Assembly: GCF_014654205.1 (NCBI RefSeq) | Contig: NZ_BNAW01000032.1 | Coordinates: 1 to 64,000 of the forward strand | Length of the DNA stretch: 64,000 bases | Source of the DNA: Amycolatopsis bullii | Lineage (GTDB): Bacteria > Actinomycetota > Actinomycetes > Mycobacteriales > Pseudonocardiaceae | Direction of reading: 5' to 3' | Shown here: in pieces, positions 32,761-40,997 of the stretch | Layout: the number at the start of each line of letters is the position of its first letter | Position numbering within the stretch: the stretch's first letter is position 1 | The notes under the pieces: model-generated | Databases searched by the model: none | Told to the model about the DNA's origin: nothing | The model's input: only the letters and a program-made list of their open reading frames with translations | Program-made: the position numbers and the translations under genes

Positions 32761-34094
32761 CCGCGACTCCCACCACTCCCGCCCGGCCCGTTCCGCTCTC
32801 CCGGGCCTACCGCTTCGAGCTCGTCAAGCTCGTCGCCACCTGGCGGATCCGCCTGCTCGTCCTCGCCTGCTGGCTGGCCCCCGCCCTCTTCGTCGCCGCC
32901 GTCGGGGAACAGAGCTCGCTGCCCGTCGACACCCTCTTCGGCCGGTGGATGAACGCCAGCGGGTGGGCCGGGCCGCTCGTCATGCTCGGCTTTGCCGGCA
33001 CCTACGCCCTTCCGCTCCTCACCTCCGTCGTCGCCGGGGACGTGTTCGCCGCCGAGGACCGGCTCGGTACCTGGCGGCACCTGCTCGTCGCCGTCCGGTC
33101 CGCGAGGCGGCTCTTCGCCGCGAAAGCGCTTGCCAGCCTGACCGTCCTTCTCGTGCTCGTCGCCGGGATGGCCGTCTCCAGCACCGCCGGCGGCCTGCTC
33201 ACCGCCGGGAACCGGGCGCTGGTCGGCTTCGACGGGCACCTGCTGGCCCCCGGTGACGCCGCCGCGAACGTCCTGCTCGCCTGGGTGAGCGTGCTCGCGC
33301 CCACGCTGGCCCTCGCCGCCATCGGGCTGCTCGGATCCGTCCTCGGGGGACGGTCGCCGATGGGCCTGCTCCTGCCCGCCGTCGTCGCCCTCGCCATGGC
33401 GCTCGCCCAGCTGCTGCCGCTGCCCGTCGCCGTGCGCCTCGCGCTGCCCAGCTACGCCTTCATCGCGTGGAACGGCCTCTTCACCGACCCCGCGCAGCTC
33501 GGGCCGCTGCTGGTCGCGGCCGGGGTCAGCCTGGCCTGGGCCGTCGTCGCCACCGCGCTCGCGTACCGGCTGTTCGTGCGCCGCGACTTCACCACCCCCG
33601 CGCCGGAGGGCCGCCGGTCGCTCGCCGCGCTTCCCCTGATCCTGCTCTTCGGCGCCACCGCCGGGATCGTCGCCGCGGCGACACCCGCGCTGGGCTCCGG
33701 GATCACCCAGGACAAGGTGCAGCAGTCGGTCGCCACCGCGTTCGCGCACCTCTACCGCCTCCAAGCCGCCCAGCTGCACCGCCCCGACGTCACCGAAGCG
33801 CAGCTGGCGGCCACGGCCGCGTGCACCAAGGGTGACGGCCTGGTCGACGCCGACGGCCCCGGCAACGACTGGCGCTGCGTCGTCACCTGGCACCTGCCCG
33901 GCGTCGCGGCCACCGGAACGGCGATCTACCAGCTGGACGTCACCGCGGACGGCCGGTACGTCGCCGACGGCGACGGGCCGAAGGAAGTCAACGGCTACTT
34001 CCAGGTGCGGACCCCCGACGGGGACCAGCCCAACCCGCTCTGGCAGTTCGACGCCAACGTCGAGCTGCTCGCCTCGACCAACCCGAAGGGATGA
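32757..34094 (+). CDS. ABC permease with extra C-terminal domain
   Basis: A 445-residue protein with six or seven hydrophobic segments in the first 290 residues, consistent with an ABC-2-type permease. After a last helix (LPLILLFGATAGIVAAATPAL) there is a soluble tail of about 130 residues with two cysteines (AACTKG and WRCVV) and beta-rich segments (TAIYQLDVTADGRYV). This tail should lie outside the membrane and is not part of standard permeases. It could present the substrate to, or dock, the secreted phosphoesterase encoded four bases downstream. Confidence 0.75.
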   Translation: MTATPTTPARPVPLSRAYRFELVKLVATWRIRLLVLACWLAPALFVAAVGEQSSLPVDTLFGRWMNASGWAGPLVMLGFAGTYALPLLTSVVAGDVFAAEDRLGTWRHLLVAVRSARRLFAAKALASLTVLLVLVAGMAVSSTAGGLLTAGNRALVGFDGHLLAPGDAAANVLLAWVSVLAPTLALAAIGLLGSVLGGRSPMGLLLPAVVALAMALAQLLPLPVAVRLALPSYAFIAWNGLFTDPAQLGPLLVAAGVSLAWAVVATALAYRLFVRRDFTTPAPEGRRSLAALPLILLFGATAGIVAAATPALGSGITQDKVQQSVATAFAHLYRLQAAQLHRPDVTEAQLAATAACTKGDGLVDADGPGNDWRCVVTWHLPGVAATGTAIYQLDVTADGRYVADGDGPKEVNGYFQVRTPDGDQPNPLWQFDANVELLASTNPKG

Positions 34095-34098
34095 GCCC

Positions 34099-36840
34099 AT
34101 GCAGGTAACGCGCCGCAGAAGGCAGGCCGTGAAGGGCCGGTCCGGGCACCGGTTCCGGTTCGCGACGGCCGGGTCCGTCACGCTCGTGCTCGTCGCCACC
34201 GGCACCGGCGTCGGTGTCGCGTCGACGCGGCAGTTCGGTGAAGACCAGGTCGGCCAGGTCACCGCGAACGGCCAGGTCGTCTCCGCCGACCAGTACCTCC
34301 AGCCGATCGGCGATCGGCTGGTCGTGAACAACGGCAAGATCATGGCGTCCGCCGTCAGCCCGGACGGCAGCCACCTCGCCGCCTTGACCACCGACGGCGG
34401 CATCGCGCTCACCGTCGTCGACCTGAAGAACTGGCGGGTGCAGCAGCTCGTCGGCAACTCCGCGACGGCGAACCTGCGCATCGCCGGCAACGACGTCGGC
34501 CAGGAAGGCCCGTCGTACTCGCCGGACGGCAAGACGCTGTGGCTGGCCCAGACCGACGGCTACACCAGGTTCACGGTGAACCCGGACGGCACGGTCGCGG
34601 CGCCCACCCCGGTCAAGATCCCGGCGGACGGCGCGAAGCACGCGCTGGTCGCGCAGGCCGTCTTCTCGGCCGACGGGTCCACTGTGTACTCCGCGGTCAA
34701 CGGCCAGAACCGGGTCGTCGCCCTCGACGCGGCGACCGGCGCGATCGAGCGGAGCTGGGCCGTCGGCAACGCCCCGCGCGACCTCGTCCGCGTCGGCAGC
34801 AAGCTGTACGTCGGCAACGAAGGCGGCCGGACGGCGCGGCCCGGCGAGCCGACGCTGAACTCCTACAACACCCAGGTGCCCGCCAGCCCGTTCACCGGCG
34901 CCACCACGAGCGGCACGGTCAGCGTGATCGACTTGGCGAACGCAGGCGCCGTGCCGAAGAGCATCGACGTCGGCCTGCACCCGACCGCCGTGTACGCCAA
35001 GGACGGCGCGCTGTTCGTCACCAACACCGCGAGCGACACGGTCTCGGTCATCGACACCGGCCGCGACCAGGTCGTCCAGACCATCGCGACCCAGCCGTGG
35101 CCGGAGGCGGCGGTCGGCTACGAGCCGGACGGCGTCACCCTCACCGGCGACGGCCACCTGTTGGTGACGCTTGGCCGCGCCAACGCCGTCGCCGTCTACC
35201 GCTACCGCCGCGCGCAGGAACCGGTGAGCTACGTCGGCCTGCTGCCGACGGACTACTTCCCGACGGCGATCACCGCGTCCGGCCAGGACGTCCTCGTTTC
35301 CAACACCCGCGGCATCGACGCCCGCCGTCCGACCACCGCGGCCGGGCACGGCACCCACGACACGACGTCGAGCCTGCAGAAGTTCCGGCTGCCGTCCGAC
35401 ACCGCGATCCGCGGGTACACGGCGAAGGTGTTCTGGCAGAACGGCTGGACGCCCGGTTCGGTCCAGGTGGCCCGCGACAACGGCCACCGCAAGCCAGTGC
35501 CGGTCCCGGCCCGGCTCGGCGACCCGTCGACGATCAAGCACGTCTTCCTGCTGGTCAAGGAAAACCGCACCTACGACCAGGTGTTCGGGGACGACCCCCG
35601 CGGCAACGGCGATCCGTCGGTGACGCAGTTCGGCGAGAACATCACGCCGAACCAGCACGCGCTGGAACGCCAGTTCGGCTTGTACGACAACACCTACGAC
35701 ATCGGCACGAACTCCGCCGAGGGCCACAACTGGCTCATGCAGGCCGACAACCCGGAGTACACCGAGTCGTCGGCGGGGGAGTACCTGCGCAGCTACGACA
35801 CCGAGGACGACGCCCTCGGCCACCAGAGCTCCGGGTTCCTCTGGACCGGCGCGCTGGCGGCCGGGAAGTCGGTGCGGGACTTCGGCGAGTTCCAGCAGTT
35901 CCTGAACAAGCCGGCCGGCGCGAGCTGGCAGAACCTCTACTGTGACGCCAAGAACATGGCCGCGACCGGGGAACCGAGCGCGTACCCGCTGGTGTCGTCG
36001 TCCCCGATCCCGTCGCTGAACGACGTTTCGGTGCCGGGCTTCCCGAAGTTCGACACGGCGGTGCCGGACGTCTACCGCTACCAGATCTGGAAGGACGACT
36101 TCGAGAAGCACGGGCCGGCCAACCTGAACATGTTCTGGCTGTCCAGCGACCACACCGGAGGCCCGCCGAACGCGGCCGCCCAGGTCGCCGACAACGACCT
36201 CGCCGTCGGCCGGATCGTCGACACGATCTCGCACAGCCCGTACTGGAAGGACTCGGCGATCTTCGTCGTCGAGGACGACTCGCAGGCCGGTCTGGACCAC
36301 GTCGACGGCCACCGGGCGCCGGTGCAGATCATCAGCCCGTACGCCCAGCACGGCGTCGTCGACAGCCACTACTACTCGCAGATCACGATGATCCGCACGA
36401 TCGAGCAGATCCTCGGGGTCAAGCCGATGAACCAGAAGGACAGCGCGGCGACGCCGATGAGCGCGGCCTTCACCCAGCGGCCGGACTTCACGCCGTTCAC
36501 CGCGCTGCCCAACCGCACGTCGCTGACGGCGGGCCTGGCCACCCCGCCGTCGTGCGGACCGGACACCCCGGCGGCACCGGACCCGGCCGCCGCACCGGTG
36601 CCGTCGTCGGCGGTGCCCGCGGACAAGAAGCAGGTGGCGGCGCAGTGGCAGGAGTGGACGGCGCACCAGCGCCTGACCGGTCCGGACGCCGTCGCCGACT
36701 ACGCCAACCCCGCGCAGATGAACCACTTCACGTGGTACCAGACGCACGGGTGGCAGCTGCCCTACCCGGGGGAGAACCAGGTGTACGCCCCGGCGCAGGT
36801 GCCGGGGGCGTACCTGCCGTCCGCGGAGTCGGACGGCTGA
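34099..36840 (+). CDS. YncE-like beta-propeller fused to phosphoesterase domain
   Basis: A 913-residue exported protein starting at ATG 34099. A basic head and one hydrophobic segment (about residues 23-42) form a signal or anchor. Residues 60-460 hold repeated propeller blades with YVTN-type patterns ('GALFVTNTASDTVSVIDTGRDQVVQTIA'). Residues 470-870 form a phosphoesterase/alkaline-phosphatase-superfamily domain: HVFLLVKENRTYDQVFGDDPRGNGDPS, DDSQAGLDHVDGHRAPVQIISPYA. A proline/alanine-rich stretch and a conserved tail end it. Relatives resemble phospholipase C and acid phosphatases; the substrate is unknown. Co-transcription with an ABC exporter is unusual. Confidence 0.85.
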   Translation: MQVTRRRRQAVKGRSGHRFRFATAGSVTLVLVATGTGVGVASTRQFGEDQVGQVTANGQVVSADQYLQPIGDRLVVNNGKIMASAVSPDGSHLAALTTDGGIALTVVDLKNWRVQQLVGNSATANLRIAGNDVGQEGPSYSPDGKTLWLAQTDGYTRFTVNPDGTVAAPTPVKIPADGAKHALVAQAVFSADGSTVYSAVNGQNRVVALDAATGAIERSWAVGNAPRDLVRVGSKLYVGNEGGRTARPGEPTLNSYNTQVPASPFTGATTSGTVSVIDLANAGAVPKSIDVGLHPTAVYAKDGALFVTNTASDTVSVIDTGRDQVVQTIATQPWPEAAVGYEPDGVTLTGDGHLLVTLGRANAVAVYRYRRAQEPVSYVGLLPTDYFPTAITASGQDVLVSNTRGIDARRPTTAAGHGTHDTTSSLQKFRLPSDTAIRGYTAKVFWQNGWTPGSVQVARDNGHRKPVPVPARLGDPSTIKHVFLLVKENRTYDQVFGDDPRGNGDPSVTQFGENITPNQHALERQFGLYDNTYDIGTNSAEGHNWLMQADNPEYTESSAGEYLRSYDTEDDALGHQSSGFLWTGALAAGKSVRDFGEFQQFLNKPAGASWQNLYCDAKNMAATGEPSAYPLVSSSPIPSLNDVSVPGFPKFDTAVPDVYRYQIWKDDFEKHGPANLNMFWLSSDHTGGPPNAAAQVADNDLAVGRIVDTISHSPYWKDSAIFVVEDDSQAGLDHVDGHRAPVQIISPYAQHGVVDSHYYSQITMIRTIEQILGVKPMNQKDSAATPMSAAFTQRPDFTPFTALPNRTSLTAGLATPPSCGPDTPAAPDPAAAPVPSSAVPADKKQVAAQWQEWTAHQRLTGPDAVADYANPAQMNHFTWYQTHGWQLPYPGENQVYAPAQVPGAYLPSAESDG

Positions 36841-36847
36841 CCGTCCG

Positions 36848-36871
36848 CCGGGAGGCCTCCGGGCCTCCCGG
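36848..36871. terminator. Bidirectional terminator
   Basis: Arms CCGGGAGGCC and GGCCTCCCGG with a 4-base loop lie between the convergent phosphoesterase and GNAT genes. Confidence 0.85.
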
Positions 36872-36872
36872 C

Positions 36873-37484
36873 TCAGCGGGCCGGGCGCAGGTGTTCGGTG
36901 CGCCAGTGACGTCCCCGCCGGGGTGTCCGCCAGTGACGTCCCCGCCACGGGCGTACCGGGCCACGGGCCGCCAGGAACGCCGGCTGGTGCTCCGCGAAGC
37001 CCTCCGCCGTGATCCCCATCAGCACCGGGTACCGGACTTCCCCGCGCCGCAGCTCGGTGTCCCGAGGGCGGCCCTCCTCGCGGAAGCCGAGCTCTCCGTG
37101 CAGGGCCAGCGAGGCGAAGTTGCTGCCGTTGATGCTGACTTCGCACTTGCGGTACCGCTGCAGCTCGAACATGTACGCCAGCAGGACCGTGACCGCGTCG
37201 GCCGCGTAGCCGCAGCGGCGGTACTGCGGCCCGATCCCGATGCCGTAGCTGAAGTGGCCGGTGGCCGGGTCGGCCTGGATCCAGATCGAGCCGACCAGCG
37301 TCCGGTTGTGCAGGGTTTCGATCGCGAAGTGGAAGTCTTCGCCGGAGTCGGCCGTGCCGCGGTGGGTGGCCCAGTGGCGGTAACCGCCGAGCTGGCGGCC
37401 GGAATCGCGGTCGAAGCCGATCAGGGTGCGGTGATCCGCCGGGCGGACCTCCCGCAACCGCACCTTCCACCCCGCCCAGCTCAT
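36873..37484 (-). CDS. GNAT-family N-acetyltransferase
   Basis: A 203-residue protein starting at ATG 37484. The GNAT fold is seen in VRLREVRPADHRTLIGFDRD, then IGIGPQYRRCGYAADAVTVLLAYMF as the acetyl-CoA-binding Q/RxxGxG/A motif, and a late ASLALHGELGFREEG strand. It resembles RimJ/RimL-type enzymes that acetylate amines or proteins; the substrate is unknown. The last 20 residues come from a 27-base tandem duplication (36901-36946), making the repeat GRHWRT twice, and are Arg/Trp-rich. Confidence 0.85.
   Translation of the reverse strand: MSWAGWKVRLREVRPADHRTLIGFDRDSGRQLGGYRHWATHRGTADSGEDFHFAIETLHNRTLVGSIWIQADPATGHFSYGIGIGPQYRRCGYAADAVTVLLAYMFELQRYRKCEVSINGSNFASLALHGELGFREEGRPRDTELRRGEVRYPVLMGITAEGFAEHQPAFLAARGPVRPWRGRHWRTPRRGRHWRTEHLRPAR
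36901..36946. repeat. 27-bp-period tandem duplication at the GNAT C-terminus
   Basis: CGCCAGTGACGTCCCCGCC occurs at 36901-36919 and identically at 36928-36946. The period is a multiple of three, so the duplication keeps the reading frame and adds nine residues to the acetyltransferase tail. Confidence 0.8.
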
Positions 37485-37544
37485 CGGCAGTGATGGTACA
37501 GCCCGGGTAACGATCGGGCAGCCGAGGGCGAAGGACAGGACACG

Positions 37545-38159
37545 ATGAACCTGCTGCCCCTGCCGGATCGCGCCGGCTCCGAGACCTTCGGACGCTGCCT
37601 CGCTGAGCTGGTCGAACTGTGCCGCGTCCACCTCCCCACCCAGACGGCCGAAGCCCCCGAAGGCGAGGAGGAGCAGCGCATCGTCCTGCGCCGAGCGCTG
37701 GGCTACCTGGACCACACCTACTCCGACCTCCCGGAGCCGTTCTTCGACCCGCTCGTGCGCGCCGCGGTCCAAGACCCGGACCCGAGCTTCAACCGGCAGT
37801 TCGTCGAGCCGCTCTGCGCGGCCTTCGGTGCGCGCCGGACGCAGGAAGCGCTGCTCGGAATCCTCGCCACCGGCACGAACCCGGAACGCGCCGGGGTGGC
37901 CCGCGCCTGGTACTGGGCCACGCTCGAGACCTTCGACGACCTCGAGGACCGCTGGAACCGCGCCGCACTGCGCGAGTTCGTGACCAACGAAGATCTCGAC
38001 GTCCGCCGGTGCGTCCTGCCCGGGCTCACCCTCGACCCGGCCGAGTACCCCGCCGAACTGCACCCGCTGGTCGCCGAGGCCGTGCGGATCGCGCGAACCC
38101 ACCCCGACGACTACCTGCGGCACCGCGTCGAACTCCAGGTGGCCGACCCGGACGACTGA
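37545..38159 (+). CDS. HEAT-like helical repeat protein, unknown role
   Basis: A 204-residue protein, all helical in appearance, with repeated 'R-A-L...P-F-F-D-P-L-V-R-A-A-V-Q-D-P-D-P-S-F-N' style units suggestive of HEAT or Armadillo-type repeats and many Arg/Asp/Glu. The start is ATG 37545 with AAGGACAGG upstream. There is no signal peptide or catalytic motif. It is divergent from the GNAT gene (60 bases between starts). Such proteins usually act as scaffolds; nothing more can be said. Confidence 0.7.
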   Translation: MNLLPLPDRAGSETFGRCLAELVELCRVHLPTQTAEAPEGEEEQRIVLRRALGYLDHTYSDLPEPFFDPLVRAAVQDPDPSFNRQFVEPLCAAFGARRTQEALLGILATGTNPERAGVARAWYWATLETFDDLEDRWNRAALREFVTNEDLDVRRCVLPGLTLDPAEYPAELHPLVAEAVRIARTHPDDYLRHRVELQVADPDD

Positions 38160-38228
38160 GTGTCACAAGGTTCGCCCCGCCGGTGTCTTGAGGTCGTTCC
38201 ACCCGACGACACCAGTGAGGACGAAACC

Positions 38229-38720
38229 ATGGACACCCGCCTCGACCTGTTCAGCACCGAAACCGGCTCCCGGCTGGGCAAGCGGTTCGCGAGCCTCGGC
38301 CAGGTGATCGACCGGACGCCGCTGCCGAAGCTGACCCGCGAGCTGGTCAGCCTGCGCGCCAGCCAGATCAACGGCTGCGGCTGGTGCCTGGACATGCACG
38401 CCAAGGAGGCCGCCGCGGCCGGGGAGTCGGCCGTCCGGCTCGCGCTCGTCGCCGCCTGGCGCGAGTCGACGGTGTTCACCGAGGCCGAGCGGGCCGCGCT
38501 CGCCTTGGCCGAGGAGGGCACCCGGCTCGCCGACGCCGCCGAAGGCGTGTCCGACGAGACCTGGGCCCGGGTGCGCGAGCACTACGACGACGAGCAGACC
38601 GCCGCGCTGGTCGCGCTGGTGGCGCTGATCAACGCGGCCAACCGGCTCGCGGTGATCCTGCACCAGAAGGGTGGCTCCTACGAGCCGGGGTTGTTCGCCG
38701 CGTTCGCCGAGGAGCGCTGA
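38229..38720 (+). CDS. AhpD-like carboxymuconolactone decarboxylase family protein
   Basis: A 163-residue protein starting at ATG 38229 after GAGGACGAAACC. The CMD family signature is clear: LVSLRASQINGCGWCLDMHAKEA, with the C-x-x-C redox pair and the following His of the AhpD proton-relay motif. Family members act as peroxidase partners or antioxidant enzymes. No peroxiredoxin gene is adjacent, so the partner is unknown. The next 135 bases to the convergent ALDH gene hold no gene I can support. Confidence 0.9.
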   Translation: MDTRLDLFSTETGSRLGKRFASLGQVIDRTPLPKLTRELVSLRASQINGCGWCLDMHAKEAAAAGESAVRLALVAAWRESTVFTEAERAALALAEEGTRLADAAEGVSDETWARVREHYDDEQTAALVALVALINAANRLAVILHQKGGSYEPGLFAAFAEER

Positions 38721-38855
38721 GCGCGGGGCCACGGCGACCCCGAACGTGGCGCCGATCGACCGGCCGTTCCACCGGGACCACCAGTCCGATGAGGACGTTC
38801 GCGGCGGCAAGGGCCAGGGTGCCCGATGCCGTCCGGCCCACAGCGACGTCGAGGC

Positions 38856-40310
38856 TCAGTGCGCGGCCGGCACAGTGATGGTCTTGTACTCCGTGTAGGT
38901 GCCGAGCCCGGCGGCGCCGTACTCGCGGCCGAGACCGCTGGCCTTGAACCCGCCGAACGGGCCGTCGAAGCCGATCGGGGCGCCGTTGATCGTCACCGTG
39001 CCGGTCCGCACGCGGCGGGCGACGGCGAGCGCGTGCGCCGGGTCGGCCGACCATACCCCGCCGGACAGGCCGTATTCGGAGTCGTTGGCGATGCGGACGG
39101 CGTCGTCCTCGTCGTCGTAGGCGATGACGACCAGGACCGGTCCGAAGATCTCCTCCTGCGCGATGCGCATGGAGTTGTCGACGTCGGCGAACAGCGTCGG
39201 CGTCACGTAGTTGCCCGTTTCCAGCTCGGCCGGGACGTCCGGGCCGCCGGTGACCAGCCGCGCGCCTTCTTCGACGCCGAGGCGGATGTAGTCGAGGACG
39301 CGTTGCTGCTGGTCGCGGCGGATCATCGGGCCGATGAACGTCGTGTCGTCGGCCGGGTCACCGACACCGAGGGATTCGATCAGGTCCTTCAGCCCGGCGA
39401 CGACTTCGTCGTAGCGGCTGCGCGGCGCGAGCACGCGGGTCTGCGCGATGCATGATTCGCCATTGTTGAGCAGGGAACCGAACTTCAGGCCCTGGATCGC
39501 CGCGCCGAGGTCGGCGTCGGGCAGGATGATCGCCGCCGACTTGCCGCCGAGTTCGAGGCTGACCCGCTTGAGCTGTTCCCCGGCCAGCGACGCGATGCGG
39601 CGCCCGGCGCGGGTGGATCCGGTGAAAGCGATCTTGTCCACGTCCGGGTGCTTGACCAGGTACTCGCTGGTCTCGCGGTCGGCGGGCAGCACGCTGATGA
39701 CGCCCTCGGGCAAGCCGGCTTCGGCGAGCAGTTCCGCGAGGAGGTTCATGCTCAGCGTGTTCTCCGGCGAGACCTTGAGGACGACGGTGTTGCCGGCGAG
39801 CAGCGCGGGGATGATCTTGGCCGAGGCGGAGGAGAACGGCGAGTTCCACGGGATGATCGCGGCGACCACGCCGATCGCCTCCCGGCGCACGACCGACCGG
39901 AACGGCGCGGCCGGGTCCGACGGCTCCAGCGTCTCCTCCCAGCCGAACTCCTCGGCCGCCTTCAGGTAGGCGTTGGCCTGGCGGGTCAGGCCCGGCTGGC
40001 CGGCCTTGGTGAACCACAGCGCCGAGCCGTTCTCCGCCGAGATGAGCGCCGCGATCTCGTCGGCGCGCTTCTCGCGCAGGGCGGCCAGCTTGCGGACGAC
40101 GGCGATCCGCTCCGCGGGCGAGGTGCGCGGCCACGGCCCCTCGTCGAAGGCCTGGCGGGCGGCGGCGACGGCCCGGTCGACGTCGGCCGGGAGCGCCTGC
40201 GCGGCGCGGCCGATGGCCGAGTTGTCGTGCGGGGACCGGATGTCCAGCAGGCCGGTGCTGCTCGGGGCGGTCCAGGTGCCGCCGATGAAAAGTGCGTCGT
40301 AGGTGATCAC
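38856..40310 (-). CDS. Aldehyde dehydrogenase (NAD(P)-dependent)
   Basis: A 484-residue ALDH, starting at GTG 40310 with GGGAGCC upstream. The NAD-binding region shows PWNSPFSSASAKIIPALLAGNTVVLK and FTGSTRAGRRIA. The general base Glu is in LELGGKS and the catalytic Cys in NNGESCIAQTR. Length and motifs are complete. It oxidises aldehydes to acids; substrate range cannot be read from the sequence. It is divergent from a TetR-type regulator at 40388, whose operator probably lies in the shared 77-base gap. Confidence 0.92.
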   Translation of the reverse strand: MITYDALFIGGTWTAPSSTGLLDIRSPHDNSAIGRAAQALPADVDRAVAAARQAFDEGPWPRTSPAERIAVVRKLAALREKRADEIAALISAENGSALWFTKAGQPGLTRQANAYLKAAEEFGWEETLEPSDPAAPFRSVVRREAIGVVAAIIPWNSPFSSASAKIIPALLAGNTVVLKVSPENTLSMNLLAELLAEAGLPEGVISVLPADRETSEYLVKHPDVDKIAFTGSTRAGRRIASLAGEQLKRVSLELGGKSAAIILPDADLGAAIQGLKFGSLLNNGESCIAQTRVLAPRSRYDEVVAGLKDLIESLGVGDPADDTTFIGPMIRRDQQQRVLDYIRLGVEEGARLVTGGPDVPAELETGNYVTPTLFADVDNSMRIAQEEIFGPVLVVIAYDDEDDAVRIANDSEYGLSGGVWSADPAHALAVARRVRTGTVTINGAPIGFDGPFGGFKASGLGREYGAAGLGTYTEYKTITVPAAH

Positions 40311-40334
40311 TTCTGGCTCCCTAGGAGTATCTGT

Positions 40335-40390
40335 CACACCAGGGTAGCACTTAACTGCCTCACGACTGTGGCAGTTACTGCTAGGGTGTG
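40335..40390. promoter_or_regulatory. Interrupted palindrome in ALDH/TetR promoter
   Basis: Matched arms TAACTGCC (40352-40359) and GGCAGTTA (40370-40377) sit inside TAGCA/TGCTA (40345-40349, 40379-40383) and CACACC/GGTGTG (40335-40340, 40385-40390). The set forms a wide dyad over both start regions, a good operator for the TetR protein. Confidence 0.65.
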
Positions 40391-40954
40391 AGAGTGAGAG
40401 CCGACGCCGCACGCAATCTCGAACTGCTGCTGACCACGGGCGCCCGCATGCTCGCCGAAGACCCGGCCACGAGCATCGCGGCGATCGCGGCGGAAGCCGG
40501 CGTCGACCGCCGGACCGTCTACCGCCGGTTCACGAGCCGGGAGGAGCTCCTGACCGCGGTCTACCAGGCCCGCATGGACGCGATCGAAGCGGCGATCGAG
40601 GCCGCCGAGCTGCAGGAGGCGCCGGTCCTGCCGGCCCTGCACCGGTACGTCCGGGGGATCGTCCCGGTAAACCGCACCTGGCCGGCCGAGGTGAGCCGGA
40701 TGCGCTCGGATCCGGAGATCTGGGCCCGCCGCCTGCGCGCGATCGAGGAGGTCGACCGGTTCCTCAAGCGGGCCACCGTCGAGGGGTTCCTGCAGGCGGG
40801 ATTGCCGATCCGCTGGCTCGGCACCGTCCTGGGGTTGCTGGTGCGGTCGTCCACGAGGGACCTGATACCCCTGAACGACCCCCAGGCCGCGGACGTCATC
40901 GTCGACACGTTCCTCCGCGCCTTCGGCACCAGCGCCGCACGAGGCTCGTGGTGA
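40388..40954 (+). CDS. TetR-family transcriptional regulator
   Basis: A 188-residue protein starting at GTG 40388 (GTG 40394 is possible). The DNA-binding domain is ARMLAEDPATSIAAIAAEAGVDRRTVYRRFTSREELLTAVY. It is divergent from the aldehyde dehydrogenase, and the dyad between them covers its own start, so autoregulation and control of ALDH are expected. The inducer may be an aldehyde or a related compound; that is inference. Confidence 0.9.
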   Translation: MRVRADAARNLELLLTTGARMLAEDPATSIAAIAAEAGVDRRTVYRRFTSREELLTAVYQARMDAIEAAIEAAELQEAPVLPALHRYVRGIVPVNRTWPAEVSRMRSDPEIWARRLRAIEEVDRFLKRATVEGFLQAGLPIRWLGTVLGLLVRSSTRDLIPLNDPQAADVIVDTFLRAFGTSAARGSW

Positions 40955-40997
40955 GTGGTGCGGTGGGTGGGAACCCGCCGCACCACTCACGACAAGG

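Noticed and set aside
33988..37470. Long open frame antisense to the phosphoesterase operon
   Set aside because: Same composition effect; it crosses a clear terminator and three supported genes.
38745..38850. Minus-strand stretch that could be part of a lost membrane protein (SLDVAVGRTASGTLALAAANVLIGLVV)
   Set aside because: Only about 30 residues look membrane-like, with a frameshift right after; too little to separate from chance between the convergent AhpD and ALDH genes.
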